Part shown: piece after piece, positions 1-9,693 of the stretch
Position numbering within the stretch: position 1 is the stretch's first letter
Layout of the letters: the number at the start of each line of letters is the position of its first letter
NCBI GenBank assembly: GCA_018669795.1
Contig: JABHSQ010000026.1
Span: 62,001-126,000, forward strand
Direction: 5' to 3'
Length of the DNA: 64,000 nucleotides
From: Flavobacteriaceae bacterium
GTDB taxonomy: Bacteria; Bacteroidota; Bacteroidia; Flavobacteriales; Flavobacteriaceae
Position numbers and translations under genes: made by a program
The notes under the pieces: model-generated
What the model was told of the DNA's origin: nothing
Seen by the model: only the letters and a program-made list of their open reading frames with translations
Database searches by the model: none

Positions 1-809
1 ACAAAATCATTCGATGGATTAGGATAAACAGAAAAAGGGAAGTCATTATCAAATTCACTTAAACCAAGGGACTCACAATCACGAGTTTCATCAAACAAAA
101 TCTGTAATTCTGTAATCGGCTCTATTTGATCAGTGCTTCCAGTTCTAACAGATAATAAAAAAGAAGGATCTCCAAATGTATCCGAAGGTTGTGCAACTTT
201 TACAAAAGCAAACAAAGATGAAGTTCCGTTATTTGTACAACGAAAATCAGCACCAACAATATTAGCACCTTGTAATGCCCCCATTAATTTACATGCAAGA
301 TCACCTTCGGTATTTAAAAACCCGGCTTCCATTCCATTCAATACTTCTTCTCCTAATAAAATATTTCCTTGAATAGAATAATTTGGTCCTGTAATGTCAT
401 TTTTATAGTCATCAGTGGCAACACCTGTATAAGCAGCCGTTTCAATATTTTCTCCAACTTTACCAACAATTCCATACTGCCTAAATTGAGGTTGATTTTG
501 AACATCGTTGTTAATTAACCATTCAATTATTTCACTTGGCGTATATCCTTCGTTCATTCTCGCCCTTGCGTTTTCTTGATTTGCAGGAATATAATATGCT
601 TGTGAATTTATAGCCCCAAGCCCAGGAAATAATTCTCCTAAAAAATCATCTGTTGGAAGATTGAAAGCATCTAAATCAACACAAGAAGCACCAGCACTAC
701 CAACCTCGCCTGTAATTGGATCCATGGCAACTATTGAAAATGTATCTTGACTATTCCCATTTATGATACTTGTAATTATAAAGAGGGCACTTAAGGTAAT
801 ATTTCTCAT
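1..809 (-). CDS. DUF1028 family secreted protein with T9SS sorting tail (3' end outside window)
   Basis: Read from the reverse strand: the ATG is at 809 and the frame stays open to the window edge, giving 269 residues without a stop. After a signal peptide of about 20 residues the mature part opens with TFSIVAMDPITGEVGSAG, the usual start of the DUF1028 family, which has an Ntn-hydrolase-like fold and no firmly known reaction. The last visible residues, FPFSVYPNPSNDF, are the start of a type IX secretion C-terminal sorting domain, so the protein is probably exported to the cell surface or released. It is the last gene seen in the leftward run behind scoB, 11 bases away. The family call rests on the N-terminal motif and overall look; the function is unknown. 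Confidence 0.8.
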   Translation of the reverse strand, partial: MRNITLSALFIITSIINGNSQDTFSIVAMDPITGEVGSAGASCVDLDAFNLPTDDFLGELFPGLGAINSQAYYIPANQENARARMNEGYTPSEIIEWLINNDVQNQPQFRQYGIVGKVGENIETAAYTGVATDDYKNDITGPNYSIQGNILLGEEVLNGMEAGFLNTEGDLACKLMGALQGANIVGADFRCTNNGTSSLFAFVKVAQPSDTFGDPSFLLSVRTGSTDQIEPITELQILFDETRDCESLGLSEFDNDFPFSVYPNPSNDF

Positions 810-820
810 ATCTATTTTTT

Positions 821-1477
821 TTAAAATTTTATTTCCGGGATGTCACCTTCAACAATAAGATTTCCTTCAGTAGCTGTTTTAATTTCTTCTACGCTTACTC
901 CAGGAGCTCTCTCTATAAGCTTAAAAGAATTATTGATAACCTCAAATACTCCAAGATTACTAACTATTTTTTTTACACAATTAACACCAGTTAATGGTAA
1001 GGAGCAATTTTTAAGAAGTTTAGATTCTCCAGCTCGGTTGGTATGCATCATTGCTACAATAATATTTTCTGCAGAAGCAACTAAATCCATAGCGCCCCCC
1101 ATTCCTTTAACCATTTTTCCAGGAATTTTCCAATTGGCAATATCGCCGTTTTGTGAAACTTCCATAGCACCTAATATTGTTAAATTTACATGTTGCCCTC
1201 TAATCATAGAAAAACTCATGGCAGAATCAAAAAAAGAAGCACCGGGCAACGTGGTAATGGTTTGTTTACCAGCATTAATTAAATCTGGATCCTCTTCTCC
1301 TTCAAAAGGGAATGGCCCCATTCCTAATACTCCATTTTCACTTTGAAAATCAACTTCAATATCATTTTGAACAAAATTAGCAACCAATGTTGGGATTCCT
1401 ATTCCTAGGTTTACATAGTAACCATCTTTTACTTCTTTAGCAATTCTTTGCGCTATTTGTTCTTTACTTAATGCCAT
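821..1477 (-). CDS. scoB: 3-oxoacid CoA-transferase subunit B
   Basis: 218 residues, the usual size of the B subunit of succinyl-CoA:3-ketoacid CoA transferase, which moves CoA from succinyl-CoA to acetoacetate so that ketone bodies can be used or made. The motif SENGVLGMGP around residues 46-55 contains the expected catalytic glutamate (Glu47), and GIGIPT near residue 25 is typical of the family. The start codon overlaps the stop of the A-subunit gene by one base (TAATG), so the two are translationally coupled. A different CoA acceptor (for example butyrate or another 3-oxoacid) cannot be excluded from sequence alone. Confidence 0.93.
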   Translation of the reverse strand: MALSKEQIAQRIAKEVKDGYYVNLGIGIPTLVANFVQNDIEVDFQSENGVLGMGPFPFEGEEDPDLINAGKQTITTLPGASFFDSAMSFSMIRGQHVNLTILGAMEVSQNGDIANWKIPGKMVKGMGGAMDLVASAENIIVAMMHTNRAGESKLLKNCSLPLTGVNCVKKIVSNLGVFEVINNSFKLIERAPGVSVEEIKTATEGNLIVEGDIPEIKF

Positions 1478-2178
1478 TAGTTTTGCTTTCTTACGGTTAA
1501 TTGTTCTATGCGTTTTTCATAGTTTTCTCCCTGAAAAATTCGTTGTATAAATATTCCAGGAATATGAATATGATTAGGATCTAAGGTTCCTACCGGAACT
1601 AATTCTTCCACTTCAGCAACAGTAATTTTTGCAGCTCCACACATATTAGGATTAAAGTTACGAGCACTTCCTTTAAAAACTAAATTACCAGCAGGATCAC
1701 CTTTCCAAGCTTTTACAAAAGAAAAATCAGCGTTAAAAGCTTTTTCTAAAAGATGCATTTTTCCATTAAACTCACGAGATTCTTTACCTTCTGCTACTTC
1801 AGTTCCATAACCCGCTGGAGTATAAAAAGCAGGAATTCCACTTTGTGCAGCCTGGCAACGTTGAGCAAGGGTTCCTTGCGGAATTAATTCCACATCTAAA
1901 TCTCCACTTAACATTTGACGTTCAAATTCTGCATTTTCGCCTACATAGGAAGAAATCATTTTTTGAATTTGTCTTTTTTGAAGTAATTGTCCTAAACCAA
2001 AACCATCTACTCCCGCATTATTCGAAATGCAGGTTACATCTTTTACATTTAAACGAACTAATTCAGCAATTAAATTTTCAGGAATTCCACTTAATCCAAA
2101 TCCTCCAAACATAAAAGTCATATTGTCTTTTATTCCTTGGCAAGCTTCTTGAACATTAGAAACGGTCTTATTGATCAT
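1477..2178 (-). CDS. scoA: 3-oxoacid CoA-transferase subunit A
   Basis: 233 residues, normal for the A subunit. It shows the glycine-rich [12 protein letters not shown] near residues 25-36 and [14 protein letters not shown] in the first third, both standard for subunit A, which supplies the CoA-binding part of the heterodimer. It lies 70 bases behind the penicillin-binding protein gene on the same strand and overlaps scoB by one base. The pair works in acetoacetate/ketone-body and short-chain acyl-CoA metabolism in the cytoplasm. Confidence 0.93.
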   Translation of the reverse strand: MINKTVSNVQEACQGIKDNMTFMFGGFGLSGIPENLIAELVRLNVKDVTCISNNAGVDGFGLGQLLQKRQIQKMISSYVGENAEFERQMLSGDLDVELIPQGTLAQRCQAAQSGIPAFYTPAGYGTEVAEGKESREFNGKMHLLEKAFNADFSFVKAWKGDPAGNLVFKGSARNFNPNMCGAAKITVAEVEELVPVGTLDPNHIHIPGIFIQRIFQGENYEKRIEQLTVRKQN

Positions 2179-2248
2179 AGAAAGAATATTTTCTATAAAA
2201 ATACTGAAAAGGAAGCAGAATTACCTATGAAGCAAGTAGAATGTTATT

Positions 2249-4558
2249 TTAAAATTCGTCGGGTATTTCGTTATCTATGGTTTTTAATTGCTCCTTCCAT
2301 TTATCGCAATCCGTTTCTATAGAAAGGTTTTCTGGAATAGCAAAGTCTTCTTTTGAAATATCAAGATCTTCATTATTATAACAATCTTTCATGTAATTAG
2401 CCCAAATTGGTAAGGCCATCGAAGCGCCTTGTCCATAATCTATTGTAGAAAAATGAGTTGATCTATCTTCTCCACCCACCCATACGCCGGTGACCAAATT
2501 AGGAACCACCCCCATAAACCATCCATCACTTTGATTTTGTGTTGTACCCGTTTTTCCGGCAATGGAGTTTTCGAATTCCCAAGGATATCCAGTAATAATA
2601 TTTTTATAAACAGGATTATTGATGCTCCAATTATGCCTCAATCTGCTTCCAGAACCAGATTGAGTAACTCCTTCCATTAAACTAATAGTAACATAAGCAG
2701 CCTCTTCACTTAAAACATCCTTAGTTTCTGGTATATTTTGATATAATATACTACTATTTTTATCTTCAATTCTTGTTATTAAGGAAGGTTTAATATACAC
2801 TCCATGGTTTGCAAAAGTACTATAAGCTCCTACCATTTCATATAAAGAAACATCTGGAGTACCAAGTGCAATTGAAGGAACTTCTAAAATATTTTCTGTG
2901 TCAACTCCCATTTTACTTACTAAATTTAAAACAGGTTTAGGACCAACACGATCTATTAGTCTCGCGGTAACTGTATTGATGGATTGTGCTAAAGCTTGTT
3001 TTAAGGAAACCATCCCGCCATACTTATCTCCTGCATTTTTAGGGGTCCACGGATCAATTAAGCCATGTTTTCCTGCCGCTATGCTATGCAAAGTGTTTGG
3101 TAACGTATCACAAGGTGACATATGCATTTGATCTATCACGGTGGCGTATACAAAAGGTTTAAAGGTGGAGCCTATTTGACGCTTCCCTTTTTTAACCATA
3201 TCATATTTAAAATATTTATAATTAATTCCACCTACCCATGCTTTTACTTCTCCAGTTTGAGGTTTCATAGACATTAATGAAGCTTGAAGTATTGACTTAT
3301 GGTACCTAATAGAATCCATTGGGGTCATCAAAGTATCGATATCACCACTCCAAGCAAAAATTTGCATTTTAGTTTTTACAGAAAAACTTTTTATAATTTC
3401 TTCCTTTGTTTTTCCTTGTTTTTTCATTTCCCTCCATCGATCACTTCTTTTTATAGCAGAATTTAAAATATGATCTACCTCGTCATTAGTAACATCTCTA
3501 AATGGCGCTAGTTGATTATTTTTGTTTTGTTTGTCAAACTCTAATTGTAGATTTTGCATATGTTTATCTACAGCAGATTCAGCATATTCCTGCATTTTGG
3601 AATCTATAGTCGTATAGATTTTTAAACCATCACTATAAATGTTATACTCAGAACCATCAGCTTTAGGATTTTTTTTAATCCAATCGTGCATAAAATTTCG
3701 AGCGTATTCTCTAAAATAAGTTGCGATTCCTTTGTCATGACCTTGTGGAGTAAAAACAATTTCTAATTCTGTTGCCTGAATAGAATCTTTCATTTCTTCA
3801 GAAATAAAATTATACTTCGCCATCTGGCTCAGCACCACGTTTCTTCTATTTCTCACCCCAATAGGATTACGGACTGGATTGTAAAGCGAGGAGTTTTTAA
3901 ACATTCCTACTAAAATAGTAGATTCTGTAATTGTTAATTCTATGGGTGCTTTATCAAAATAAATATGAGCAGCAGACTCTATCCCAATGGCTTGGTTTAA
4001 AAAATCATATTCGTTGAAATACATAGTAAGTATTTCTTCTTTTGTATAACGCCTTTCTAGCCTAGTCGCTATAATCCACTCTTTAATTTTTTGAGTTCCT
4101 CTTTCTAATGTGCTTTTAGATACGTTTTCTGTAAAAAATAATTTTGCTAATTGTTGAGTAATAGTACTGGCTCCCCCCTTAGTTCCTAAAAAAGCAAATG
4201 CTCTTAAAGTCCCTCTGGCGTCAATACCGGAATGATCAAAAAACCTAACATCTTCAGTTGCGATTAATGCATTTATTAAATAAGGTGGCAAATCTTCAAA
4301 CTGTATAGGGGTTCTATTTTCTTTATAGAATTTTCCTAATATTACTCCGTCAGAGCCAATGATTTTAGTAGCTAGATTTTTTTCTGGATTTTCTAGACTT
4401 GTCTCATCAGGTAATTTACCAAATATCCCCCAAGAGGCTAATAAGAATATAAAAAAAACAAGAAAAACACCTAAAACAAGTAATTTCCAAAACGTTTTAA
4501 TGTGGCGTTTTAAATTATTAGTTTGAGTTTTCTTTGTTCTTGTTTTACGCTTAGCCAT
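2249..4558 (-). CDS. mrcA: class A penicillin-binding protein 1A (transglycosylase/transpeptidase)
   Basis: 769 residues. A basic cytoplasmic tail is followed by one membrane segment (about residues 26-46). The glycosyltransferase 51 domain shows EDVRFFDHSGID with catalytic Glu102, and STITQQLAK near 131-139. The transpeptidase domain has the active-site serine in GSTFKP (Ser464), SIN about 60 residues later, and KTGTT starting at Lys669. It polymerises and cross-links peptidoglycan from the outer face of the inner membrane. The gene starts 3 bases behind the gldH stop, and ricT-gldH-pbp1A appear to form one transcription unit. Confidence 0.95.
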   Translation of the reverse strand: MAKRKTRTKKTQTNNLKRHIKTFWKLLVLGVFLVFFIFLLASWGIFGKLPDETSLENPEKNLATKIIGSDGVILGKFYKENRTPIQFEDLPPYLINALIATEDVRFFDHSGIDARGTLRAFAFLGTKGGASTITQQLAKLFFTENVSKSTLERGTQKIKEWIIATRLERRYTKEEILTMYFNEYDFLNQAIGIESAAHIYFDKAPIELTITESTILVGMFKNSSLYNPVRNPIGVRNRRNVVLSQMAKYNFISEEMKDSIQATELEIVFTPQGHDKGIATYFREYARNFMHDWIKKNPKADGSEYNIYSDGLKIYTTIDSKMQEYAESAVDKHMQNLQLEFDKQNKNNQLAPFRDVTNDEVDHILNSAIKRSDRWREMKKQGKTKEEIIKSFSVKTKMQIFAWSGDIDTLMTPMDSIRYHKSILQASLMSMKPQTGEVKAWVGGINYKYFKYDMVKKGKRQIGSTFKPFVYATVIDQMHMSPCDTLPNTLHSIAAGKHGLIDPWTPKNAGDKYGGMVSLKQALAQSINTVTARLIDRVGPKPVLNLVSKMGVDTENILEVPSIALGTPDVSLYEMVGAYSTFANHGVYIKPSLITRIEDKNSSILYQNIPETKDVLSEEAAYVTISLMEGVTQSGSGSRLRHNWSINNPVYKNIITGYPWEFENSIAGKTGTTQNQSDGWFMGVVPNLVTGVWVGGEDRSTHFSTIDYGQGASMALPIWANYMKDCYNNEDLDISKEDFAIPENLSIETDCDKWKEQLKTIDNEIPDEF

Positions 4559-4561
4559 AAA

Positions 4562-5047
4562 TTACTCTTGTGTGATTTCCGCTACACTAAAACCTATATC
4601 AGTGATTCCTTCTAGATTTGTAACGCCTTCTACTTGACCGTTATTGCGGAGGGCATGCTTAATACTTACGGTATAAATTCCTTCTTCTATAAAAGACACC
4701 TGCTCTTTGTACCAAAGTTTATTATCTTTAATACTGCTAATGCCATTTCCCAGCCATGTCCCGTCTGGATTAGCCATTTTATATTCTAAAGTATCAGTTA
4801 CTATTTTTCCGTGTGGAAAATTCATTGCTATAATTAAAAAAATATTATTGTATTTATAGTCGTTTGTATTGCGAAGATTCACAAATAAATTATAGGTTTT
4901 TAAACTGTCTAATTGTGGTAAGTCAAACTCAATAACTTCCTCTTTATTCCAAACCCCAGACAATGATTTGTTTTTGCTAAAAGGGATATTAGGTTCACAA
5001 GATATTATTAAAAAGAGCATAAAAGAAAGGAAAAAAACTTTAGGCAT
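4562..5047 (-). CDS. gldH: gliding motility lipoprotein GldH
   Basis: 161 residues from the ATG at 5047. A longer in-frame extension to 5140 exists, but it would run deep into ricT and would put charged sequence before the signal peptide, so the internal ATG is chosen. MPKVFFLSFMLFLIISC is a lipoprotein signal with the lipidated Cys at 17. The rest matches the size and position of GldH, a lipoprotein needed for gliding and linked to the type IX secretion machinery in flavobacteria. The start overlaps the ricT stop by 8 bases. The gene order ricT-gldH-pbp1A is commonly seen in this family (from memory). Confidence 0.88.
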   Translation of the reverse strand: MPKVFFLSFMLFLIISCEPNIPFSKNKSLSGVWNKEEVIEFDLPQLDSLKTYNLFVNLRNTNDYKYNNIFLIIAMNFPHGKIVTDTLEYKMANPDGTWLGNGISSIKDNKLWYKEQVSFIEEGIYTVSIKHALRNNGQVEGVTNLEGITDIGFSVAEITQE

Positions 5048-6221
5048 TCTTTTTTGATTTTCTATTTTGATTAGGAGACTGGTTGCGGTTTTTACTTTTA
5101 TTTTTTCGTCTTTGATTGTTTTTCGACTTAGGTTTATCAAAACGAGTTAAACTATCTTGACCAACCACATTTTCAAATATTTTGCTTTCAGAAACATGTT
5201 CTACTTCTTCAAAATCTTCTAGGCAAGAAACCTTTTCTCCTTTTTTATTTAATGCAATAATTTCGTTTGCTTTATCAACACTAATTTGATGCCAATTCAT
5301 TCCCTGTTTCTCATAGCCATACCAAAGTATTCTTTTAAATATGTCAGTTTTTTGACAAACAGCAGTTCCTTTTTCGGTAATTAATTTAATATCATTTTTT
5401 GGAATATCTTTTAAAGCATCTAAGTAAGTATCTAATTCATAGTTAAGGCAGCATTTTAATTTACCACATTGTCCAGCTAATTTTTGTGGGTTTAAAGAAA
5501 GTTGTTGGTAACGAGCTGCAGAAGTTTTAACCGATCTAAAATCTGTTAGCCAAGTAGAACAACATAATTCGCGGCCACAAGAGCCAATCCCTCCAAGTCT
5601 GGCTGCTTCATGCCTAAATCCAACTTGTTTCATTTCTACACGAGTACTAAATGCACTTGAAAAATCCCTAATTAATTGCCTAAAGTCTACGCGTTCTTCA
5701 GCAGTATAATAAAAAGTTGTTTTTGATCCATCTCCTTGGTACTCTATGTCAGAAATTTTCATTTTTAACCCCAAATGAATTGCAATTTCACGAGAGCGTT
5801 TTTGTATTTCGGGCTCTTTAGCTCTTGCAGTTTGCCAAATATCAATATCTTTTTGAGTAGCTTTTCTATATATTTTAGGAAGTTCTTCAACTTTTTCAGG
5901 TTGTTTTTTCTTTTTCATTTGCACTTTTACCAATTCTCCAGTAAGGGTAACAATTCCAATATCATGACCAGACATTGCTTCGGTAGCTACGACGTCGCCC
6001 ATGGAAAGAGATAATTTTTCGGAATTTTTATAAAAATGTTTTCTTCCGTTTTTAAAACGGATTTCTACTCCAATAAATGGTTTTTGGTCTCCGGGAAGTG
6101 CCATATTTGATAACCAATCGAAAACCGTTAATTTATTACAGCCATCAGATCCGCAAGTACCATTGTTCTTACATCCTTTTGGTTGTCCATCAACTCCAGA
6201 ACTACAGCTTGTACAGCCCAT
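5040..6221 (-). CDS. ricT: PSP1/RicT (YaaT) family regulatory iron-sulfur protein
   Basis: 393 residues. The N-terminus is cysteine-rich (Cys at 3, 6, 17, 23 and 28), as in Bacteroidota RicT homologues, and the PSP1 core contains GSCGRELCCSTW and GQCGKLKCCLNYE. The C-terminal 35 residues are a basic Asn/Lys/Arg/Gln-rich tail. In Bacillus the family (YaaT) takes part in the Ric (Y) complex that affects RNA processing and phosphorelay; the role in flavobacteria is not established. It heads the leftward unit with gldH and pbp1A. Confidence 0.87.
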   Translation of the reverse strand: MGCTSCSSGVDGQPKGCKNNGTCGSDGCNKLTVFDWLSNMALPGDQKPFIGVEIRFKNGRKHFYKNSEKLSLSMGDVVATEAMSGHDIGIVTLTGELVKVQMKKKKQPEKVEELPKIYRKATQKDIDIWQTARAKEPEIQKRSREIAIHLGLKMKISDIEYQGDGSKTTFYYTAEERVDFRQLIRDFSSAFSTRVEMKQVGFRHEAARLGGIGSCGRELCCSTWLTDFRSVKTSAARYQQLSLNPQKLAGQCGKLKCCLNYELDTYLDALKDIPKNDIKLITEKGTAVCQKTDIFKRILWYGYEKQGMNWHQISVDKANEIIALNKKGEKVSCLEDFEEVEHVSESKIFENVVGQDSLTRFDKPKSKNNQRRKNKSKNRNQSPNQNRKSKKNA

Positions 6222-6360
6222 AAATTATATATAAAGCTCTTTCAATAATAAAGAGACGTGGGTTAAATTTATAAAACCTGTTATGGATTTTATATAAGGA
6301 GTAAAGATATTAATTCTAAACAAACCAACTGAAAGTATTTTAGTTTTTCTTATTTTCCTT

Positions 6361-6391
6361 TTGTACTGCTAATAAAGAAATAGTACCTTAG
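6361..6391 (+). promoter_or_regulatory. Bacteroidota-type promoter for recA
   Basis: TTG at 6361-6363 and TACCTTAG at 6384-6391 are separated by 20 bases. The -7 box differs from TAnnTTTG at one position. The expected transcript start is near 6396, giving a leader of about 28 bases before the recA ATG. No LexA-type operator was recognised. Confidence 0.5.
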
Positions 6392-6423
6392 CCTACTAAC
6401 ATTTTCAATAAAAAGACGGAACA

Positions 6424-7431
6424 ATGAGCAATGAAAAAGAAGCAAAGTTAAAGGCATTAAAGCTAACTTTAGATAAATTAGATAAAATATATGGTAAGGG
6501 TACCGTTATGAAAATGGGTGATGCAGCTGTTGAAGATATGGAAGTAATTCCAACAGGATCTTTAGGAATGGATGTCGCCTTAGGGGTTGGAGGATATCCT
6601 AGAGGTCGAGTTGTAGAAATTTATGGTCCAGAATCTTCAGGTAAAACAACGCTAACATTACATGCAATAGCCGAAGCACAAAAAAATGGAGGAATTGCAG
6701 CTTTTATAGATGCTGAACATGCTTTTGATAGATATTATGCAGAAAACTTAGGTATTGATATAGAAAATTTAATAATTTCTCAACCAGACAATGGAGAGCA
6801 AGCACTAGAAATAGCAGACAACTTGATTCGAAGTGGTGCAATTGATATTATTGTAATAGATTCTGTTGCAGCATTAACACCAAAAAGTGAGATTGAAGGT
6901 GAAATGGGAGATTCTAAAATGGGACTTCATGCTCGTTTAATGTCTCAGGCATTGCGTAAACTTACAGGATCTATAAGTAAAACAAAATGTACTGTAATAT
7001 TTATCAATCAATTACGTGAAAAAATCGGGGTGATGTTTGGAAACCCTGAAACTACTACGGGCGGTAATGCTTTAAAGTTTTATGCATCTGTTAGAGTAGA
7101 TATCCGTAGATCTACTCAAATTAAAAACACCAATGGCGAAGTTTTAGGAAATAAAACAAGAGTAAAAATTGTTAAAAATAAAGTTGCTCCACCATTTAAA
7201 ATGGTTGAATTTGATATCGTTTATGGTAAAGGAATTTCAAAAGTAGGTGAAGTAATTGACCTTGGAGTGGATTTTGAAATCATTAAAAAAAGCGGATCTT
7301 GGTTTAGTTATGATGATACCAAGTTAGGACAAGGAAGAGAAGCAGTAAAAACGTTGCTGTTAGACAATCCAGAATTAATGGACGAACTTGAACAAAAAAT
7401 AAAAGACGCCATTATTGAAAACAAATCATAG
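6424..7431 (+). CDS. recA: recombinase RecA
   Basis: 335 residues, full length. The Walker A motif GPESSGKTT is at residues 68-76, IDAEHAFD and the Walker B region VIDSVAAL follow, and the loop 2 region contains [22 protein letters not shown]. RecA forms filaments on single-stranded DNA for homologous recombination and triggers SOS self-cleavage where that exists. It stands alone with its own promoter, 130 bases ahead of the sigma factor gene. Confidence 0.99.
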   Translation: MSNEKEAKLKALKLTLDKLDKIYGKGTVMKMGDAAVEDMEVIPTGSLGMDVALGVGGYPRGRVVEIYGPESSGKTTLTLHAIAEAQKNGGIAAFIDAEHAFDRYYAENLGIDIENLIISQPDNGEQALEIADNLIRSGAIDIIVIDSVAALTPKSEIEGEMGDSKMGLHARLMSQALRKLTGSISKTKCTVIFINQLREKIGVMFGNPETTTGGNALKFYASVRVDIRRSTQIKNTNGEVLGNKTRVKIVKNKVAPPFKMVEFDIVYGKGISKVGEVIDLGVDFEIIKKSGSWFSYDDTKLGQGREAVKTLLLDNPELMDELEQKIKDAIIENKS

Positions 7432-7561
7432 TCCATTCTCCCTACGCAACCTATTTGTGTATTAGGCATCTACCCATTGTAGAAATCTTTATTATTATGG
7501 TTGCTTATTTATTTTTTTATAAGTTAAATCAACAATTTAATAATTATATAAGAGACTACGT

Positions 7562-8101
7562 TTGACATTAGAAGAGCTCATATTAAATTGTAAGAATCAG
7601 GATTTAAAAGCCCAGGAAGAATTATACAAGAAGTTTTCCGGTATATTATTTTCTGTTTGCTTAAAATATTCTCCAAACTATCATGAAGCGGAGGATAATT
7701 TACAAGATGCATTTATTACAATTTTTAATCGTATTGAGCAATTCAAAGGGAAAGGTTCTTTTGAAGGGTGGATGAAACGGGTTACCGTTAATACGGTTCT
7801 TCAAAAATATCGCAAGCAACGAGTATTTAATCTGTCTAATGAAGAACAGCTTGAAGAAGAAGCTGTAATTGAAATTGAAGACAATGTAGTTCCGTTGGAT
7901 TTTTTGTTGAAAATAGTTCAGGAATTACCGGATAGATATCGATTGGTATTTACGATGTATGTGTTAGATGATTATGCGCACAAAGAAATTTCGAAAATAG
8001 TTGGAATTTCTGTTGGGACCTCAAAATCTAACTTGGCAAGAGCTAGAGGAATATTAAAAGTAAAAGTTGAAGATTATTATAAGATCAATAAATTAAAATA
8101 A
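7562..8101 (+). CDS. RNA polymerase ECF sigma factor (sigma-70 family)
   Basis: 179 residues with region 2 (LYKKFSGILFSVCLKYS, NLQDAFITIF) and region 4 with a helix-turn-helix (YAHKEISKIVGISVGTSKSN). The start is TTG: the N-terminal residues TLEELILNCKNQDLKAQEELY match the normal beginning of flavobacterial ECF factors and no ATG lies nearby upstream or downstream, so the TTG is accepted even though it also falls in a TAnnTTTG-like string. The next gene starts 22 bases downstream and looks like its membrane partner. The stimulus and regulon cannot be told from the sequence. Confidence 0.9.
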   Translation: MTLEELILNCKNQDLKAQEELYKKFSGILFSVCLKYSPNYHEAEDNLQDAFITIFNRIEQFKGKGSFEGWMKRVTVNTVLQKYRKQRVFNLSNEEQLEEEAVIEIEDNVVPLDFLLKIVQELPDRYRLVFTMYVLDDYAHKEISKIVGISVGTSKSNLARARGILKVKVEDYYKINKLK

Positions 8102-8123
8102 TAATAAGCCCTTTTAGGGATTA

Positions 8124-9608
8124 ATGAAAAAAAATAAAAACATAGACGAATTATTTAAGGAACGATTCAAAAATTTTGAAGCAAGTCCTTCTCCGGATGT
8201 TTGGAATAAAATACAGATAAAACTAAAAGAGAAAGATGATCGAAAAGTAATTCCTATTTGGTTTAAACTAGGAGGTATTGCTGCTTTATTTGCACTATTA
8301 TTTACCATAGGAAACGCTATATTAAATGTTCCCTTAAACAAAATAAACGACTCTATAGTTAATGAAAACTCTATTGAAATTAATACAGAAAAAGCAAACA
8401 ATACAATAGTAAATCATAATGTTATCCAAAATGACATTGTTTTAACTGAAGATAATAATGAAGTAAAAAGCACTAAGAAGTTACTCATTAAAAAAGCTTC
8501 GAATTCCACTAATAATAGCAATGGAGTTAATCGTTCTGAAACTAAAGTAGCTTCCAATAATAAAAAACAAAGAGTTTCCAGAAAACACTCAAAGCAAGAT
8601 CTAATTCAAAGTTCAGAACTCATTATTAAGAATCAAGAATCAGTAGCTAATGAAACTACTAATTTAATAGATAAAAGAGAGAATCAACTTATAAATAAAG
8701 ATGTTGAAATTGATAAGAATATTGAAGTTGTGGCTGTAAATAAAATCACAAAAGATACACCTGAAAACCCTTCAAGCACTGAAAAGAAAGAACTTGTTAA
8801 GGAAGAAAACAAAAAATCTATTTTCGATGCAATAAAAGAAACCTCAGAAGAGGAAGTAGTTATCGCAAAATTAGATAATACACCAGACAATCGCTGGGAG
8901 GTTACACCAAATGTAGCTCCTGTATATTACAATAGCCTAACTGAAGGGTCTTCTATAGATCCATCTTTTTCGGATAATCCAAAAAACGGAGACTTAAATA
9001 TAGCTTATGGCGTAAAAGTAAGTTATAATTTAAATAAAAGATTAAGTATGCGTTCTGGACTTAGTAATGTAAATTTAAGTTACTCAACGACGGGATTGGA
9101 TATTGGGACCGGTCCTGTATCCGCTTCTACAGCCAGTATTGAGTATTCCAGTAGAAACAACGTTACTATTGTGGTAGATAAAGGAGCATTGGTAAATCAA
9201 AATCCAGACGAAACTTTTGGGAATGTCACTCCAAAATCAACCAATGGAGAACCCTTATTAAATCAAAAAATAAGTTATTACGAAATGCCTCTAGAATTAA
9301 ATTATACATTAATTAATAAAAATTTTGGAATTAGTGTAATTGGTGGTTTTAGTGCTTTATTATTAGGAAATAATGAGGTTTCTATTGAAGCGGGTGATTT
9401 TAATGAAGTCCTCGGTGAGGCTAGTAATTTATCATCTCTTAGCTTTACAACTAATGTCGGATTAGGCTTGAATTATAGTTTATCTAAAAAGTTAATGTTT
9501 AATATTGAACCTATGTTTAAGTACCAACTCAATCCTTATACAGATTCATCTGTTAACTTTAAACCTTATTATTTAGGTATTTATAGTGGTTTGAGTTTCA
9601 AGTTTTAG
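8124..9608 (+). CDS. anti-sigma-like protein fused to an outer-membrane beta-barrel
   Basis: 494 residues in three parts. Residues 1-46 are cytoplasmic, containing FKNFEASPSPDVWNKI, a form seen in Bacteroidota anti-sigma-like proteins; residues 47-67 are one membrane segment. Residues 70-250 form a charged, Asn/Lys/Glu/Ser-rich linker of low complexity. From about residue 256 (WEVTPNVAPVYYN) to the end the pattern is that of a small outer-membrane barrel with alternating strands, closing on SGLSFKF with a terminal Phe. It follows the ECF sigma gene by 22 bases and is probably co-transcribed. If both anchors are real, the chain spans the periplasm. That it controls the sigma factor is an inference from position and N-terminal form. 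Confidence 0.75.
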   Translation: MKKNKNIDELFKERFKNFEASPSPDVWNKIQIKLKEKDDRKVIPIWFKLGGIAALFALLFTIGNAILNVPLNKINDSIVNENSIEINTEKANNTIVNHNVIQNDIVLTEDNNEVKSTKKLLIKKASNSTNNSNGVNRSETKVASNNKKQRVSRKHSKQDLIQSSELIIKNQESVANETTNLIDKRENQLINKDVEIDKNIEVVAVNKITKDTPENPSSTEKKELVKEENKKSIFDAIKETSEEEVVIAKLDNTPDNRWEVTPNVAPVYYNSLTEGSSIDPSFSDNPKNGDLNIAYGVKVSYNLNKRLSMRSGLSNVNLSYSTTGLDIGTGPVSASTASIEYSSRNNVTIVVDKGALVNQNPDETFGNVTPKSTNGEPLLNQKISYYEMPLELNYTLINKNFGISVIGGFSALLLGNNEVSIEAGDFNEVLGEASNLSSLSFTTNVGLGLNYSLSKKLMFNIEPMFKYQLNPYTDSSVNFKPYYLGIYSGLSFKF

Positions 9609-9656
9609 TTTAGATTAAGTTAGTTTGGGGTTTGTGATTTCACAAACTTGTTAGAG

Positions 9657-9688
9657 AAAACCATCTTACGCCATAAGATGGTTTTTTC
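9657..9688. terminator. bidirectional intrinsic terminator
   Basis: Arms CCATCTTA (9661-9668) and TAAGATGG (9674-9681) flank a 5-base loop, with A4 before and T6 after. It lies between the convergent barrel gene and plsC, and can serve both strands. Confidence 0.85.
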
Positions 9689-9693
9689 TTAAA

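Noticed and set aside
840-1346. A 168-codon rightward frame opposite scoB
   Set aside because: It is the antisense shadow of a well-supported gene.
7557-7564. TACGTTTG before the ECF sigma gene as a -7 box
   Set aside because: It contains the TTG that is needed as the start codon by N-terminal family match, and no TTG lies at -33; probably chance.
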